From CBDTYW01 sp965364735 (GTDB taxonomy: Bacteria > Actinomycetota > Nitriliruptoria > Nitriliruptorales > Nitriliruptoraceae), in NCBI GenBank assembly GCA_965364735.1, contig CBDTYW010000197.1, forward strand, positions 1 through 7,119: a stretch of DNA of 7,119 nt. The letters are read 5' to 3'. Of the stretch, positions 6,723 to 7,119 are shown piece after piece. Below the pieces are notes generated by a model. That model was given only the letters and a program-made list of their open reading frames with translations. It made no database searches and was not told the DNA's origin. The translations under genes were made by a program, and so were the position numbers. The stretch's first letter is position 1. Every line of letters begins with the position of its first letter.

Positions 6723-7119
6723 CCGCGCAGCTCCGCCGCGAGCTTCAGCGCCGTCCGGGCGAGCTCGGTCGCGACCTCGACGTCGTCCATCATCGTGTCG
6801 GTGACGTGCGTGTGGACGCCGGCGTCGGTGAGCGGCCGGAGGTCGAGGTCGCCCTCACGCTCGTCGACGATCCAGCCGTCGATCCACTCGCGGTAGTGCA
6901 TGCCGACCCCGACGGCGGAGGTCTCGACGTCGATCGCGGGCAACAGCTTGTCGGCCATGCCCCGCACGACGCGGCCGCCGATGATGGGGGAGACCCCGAC
7001 GACGGGCGCGGACGTCGCGACGAGCGCGTCGCGGATCCCCGGGACGTCGACGATCGTCCCGATCGAGACCACGGGGTTCGACGGGCAGACGAGCACGACG
7101 TCGGCGTCCGCGATGGCGG
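6719..7119 (-). CDS. fbiA: Phospholactate/phosphoenolpyruvate transferase FbiA (CofD), 3' part only
   Basis: Transfers the phospholactyl or phosphoenolpyruvyl group from a guanylylated donor to the deazaflavin Fo, the step before FbiB. Only the last 132 residues are in the window. The frame runs off the right edge, reading AIADADVVLVCPSNPVVSIG at the break, the family's conserved donor-site motif. SPIIGGRVVRGMADKLLPAI (window residues 43-62) and a closing TDTMMDDVEVATELARTAL are also typical of CofD/FbiA. The family is usually about 310-330 residues, so roughly 190 N-terminal residues are outside. The internal GTG at 7096 is not the start, because conserved residues continue upstream of it. 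The stop overlaps the fbiB start by 4 bp, so fbiA-fbiB are one operon in the same order as in mycobacteria; its promoter is not in the window. Confidence 0.95.
   Translation of the reverse strand, partial: AIADADVVLVCPSNPVVSIGTIVDVPGIRDALVATSAPVVGVSPIIGGRVVRGMADKLLPAIDVETSAVGVGMHYREWIDGWIVDEREGDLDLRPLTDAGVHTHVTDTMMDDVEVATELARTALKLAAELRG

Noticed and set aside
5586..6896. 436-codon open frame on the + strand antisense to fbiB and fbiA
   Set aside because: The opposite strand encodes intact FbiB and FbiA motifs; the long antisense frame is what GC-rich third positions produce, and its composition (Arg/His/Val/Asp) is not protein-like.
1..7119. Search for CRISPR arrays, tRNA/rRNA genes, insertion-sequence ends and attachment sites
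   Set aside because: No spaced direct repeats, tRNA-like cloverleaf, transposase motifs or terminal inverted repeats were seen by eye; nearly all of the window is accounted for by coding sequence.

Overview
The window is a GC-rich stretch, densely coded with strong G/C bias at third codon positions. It carries an F420 biosynthesis pair of the actinobacterial type, with a fused fbiB. Together with the DUF3105 protein and large Fn3/Ig-like secreted protein, this points to Actinomycetota. A deep-branching class such as Thermoleophilia is my guess, not something the sequence proves.

Layout, left to right. On the + strand, a secreted or surface protein truncated at its 5' end (1-2415) ends 4 bp before an ABC-2 polysaccharide-export permease (2420-3391). 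After 5 bp this is followed by a family 2 glycosyltransferase of the rhamnosyltransferase-like (WbbL) type (3397-4440). The spacing suggests one transcription unit concerned with the cell surface: a large Ig-like protein, a glycan exporter membrane subunit and a sugar transferase. The ATPase (Wzt-like) that the permease needs is not in the window.

A 99-bp gap (4441-4539) holds a candidate promoter and a perfect 18-bp palindrome. It precedes a single-pass membrane protein of the DUF3105 family (4540-5400) that ends in an acidic repeated tail. This gene converges on the F420 pair, with 8 bp between the two stop codons. A potential stem-loop spans the stops and a much stronger 12-bp hairpin lies just beyond, inside the 3' end of fbiB.

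On the - strand, fbiA (cut by the right edge) and fbiB overlap by ATGA and are almost certainly translated together. FbiA joins the three-carbon moiety to the deazaflavin Fo. FbiB then reduces the dehydro intermediate (C-terminal nitroreductase-like domain) and adds the glutamate tail (N-terminal CofE domain), giving coenzyme F420.

Most of the window is recognisable accessory-envelope and cofactor biology. I see no convincing evidence of an undescribed defence or mobile system. The parts worth a second look are the link between surface protein and exporter, an unusual loop insert in the permease, the palindrome upstream of the DUF3105 gene, and the convergent-end hairpins.
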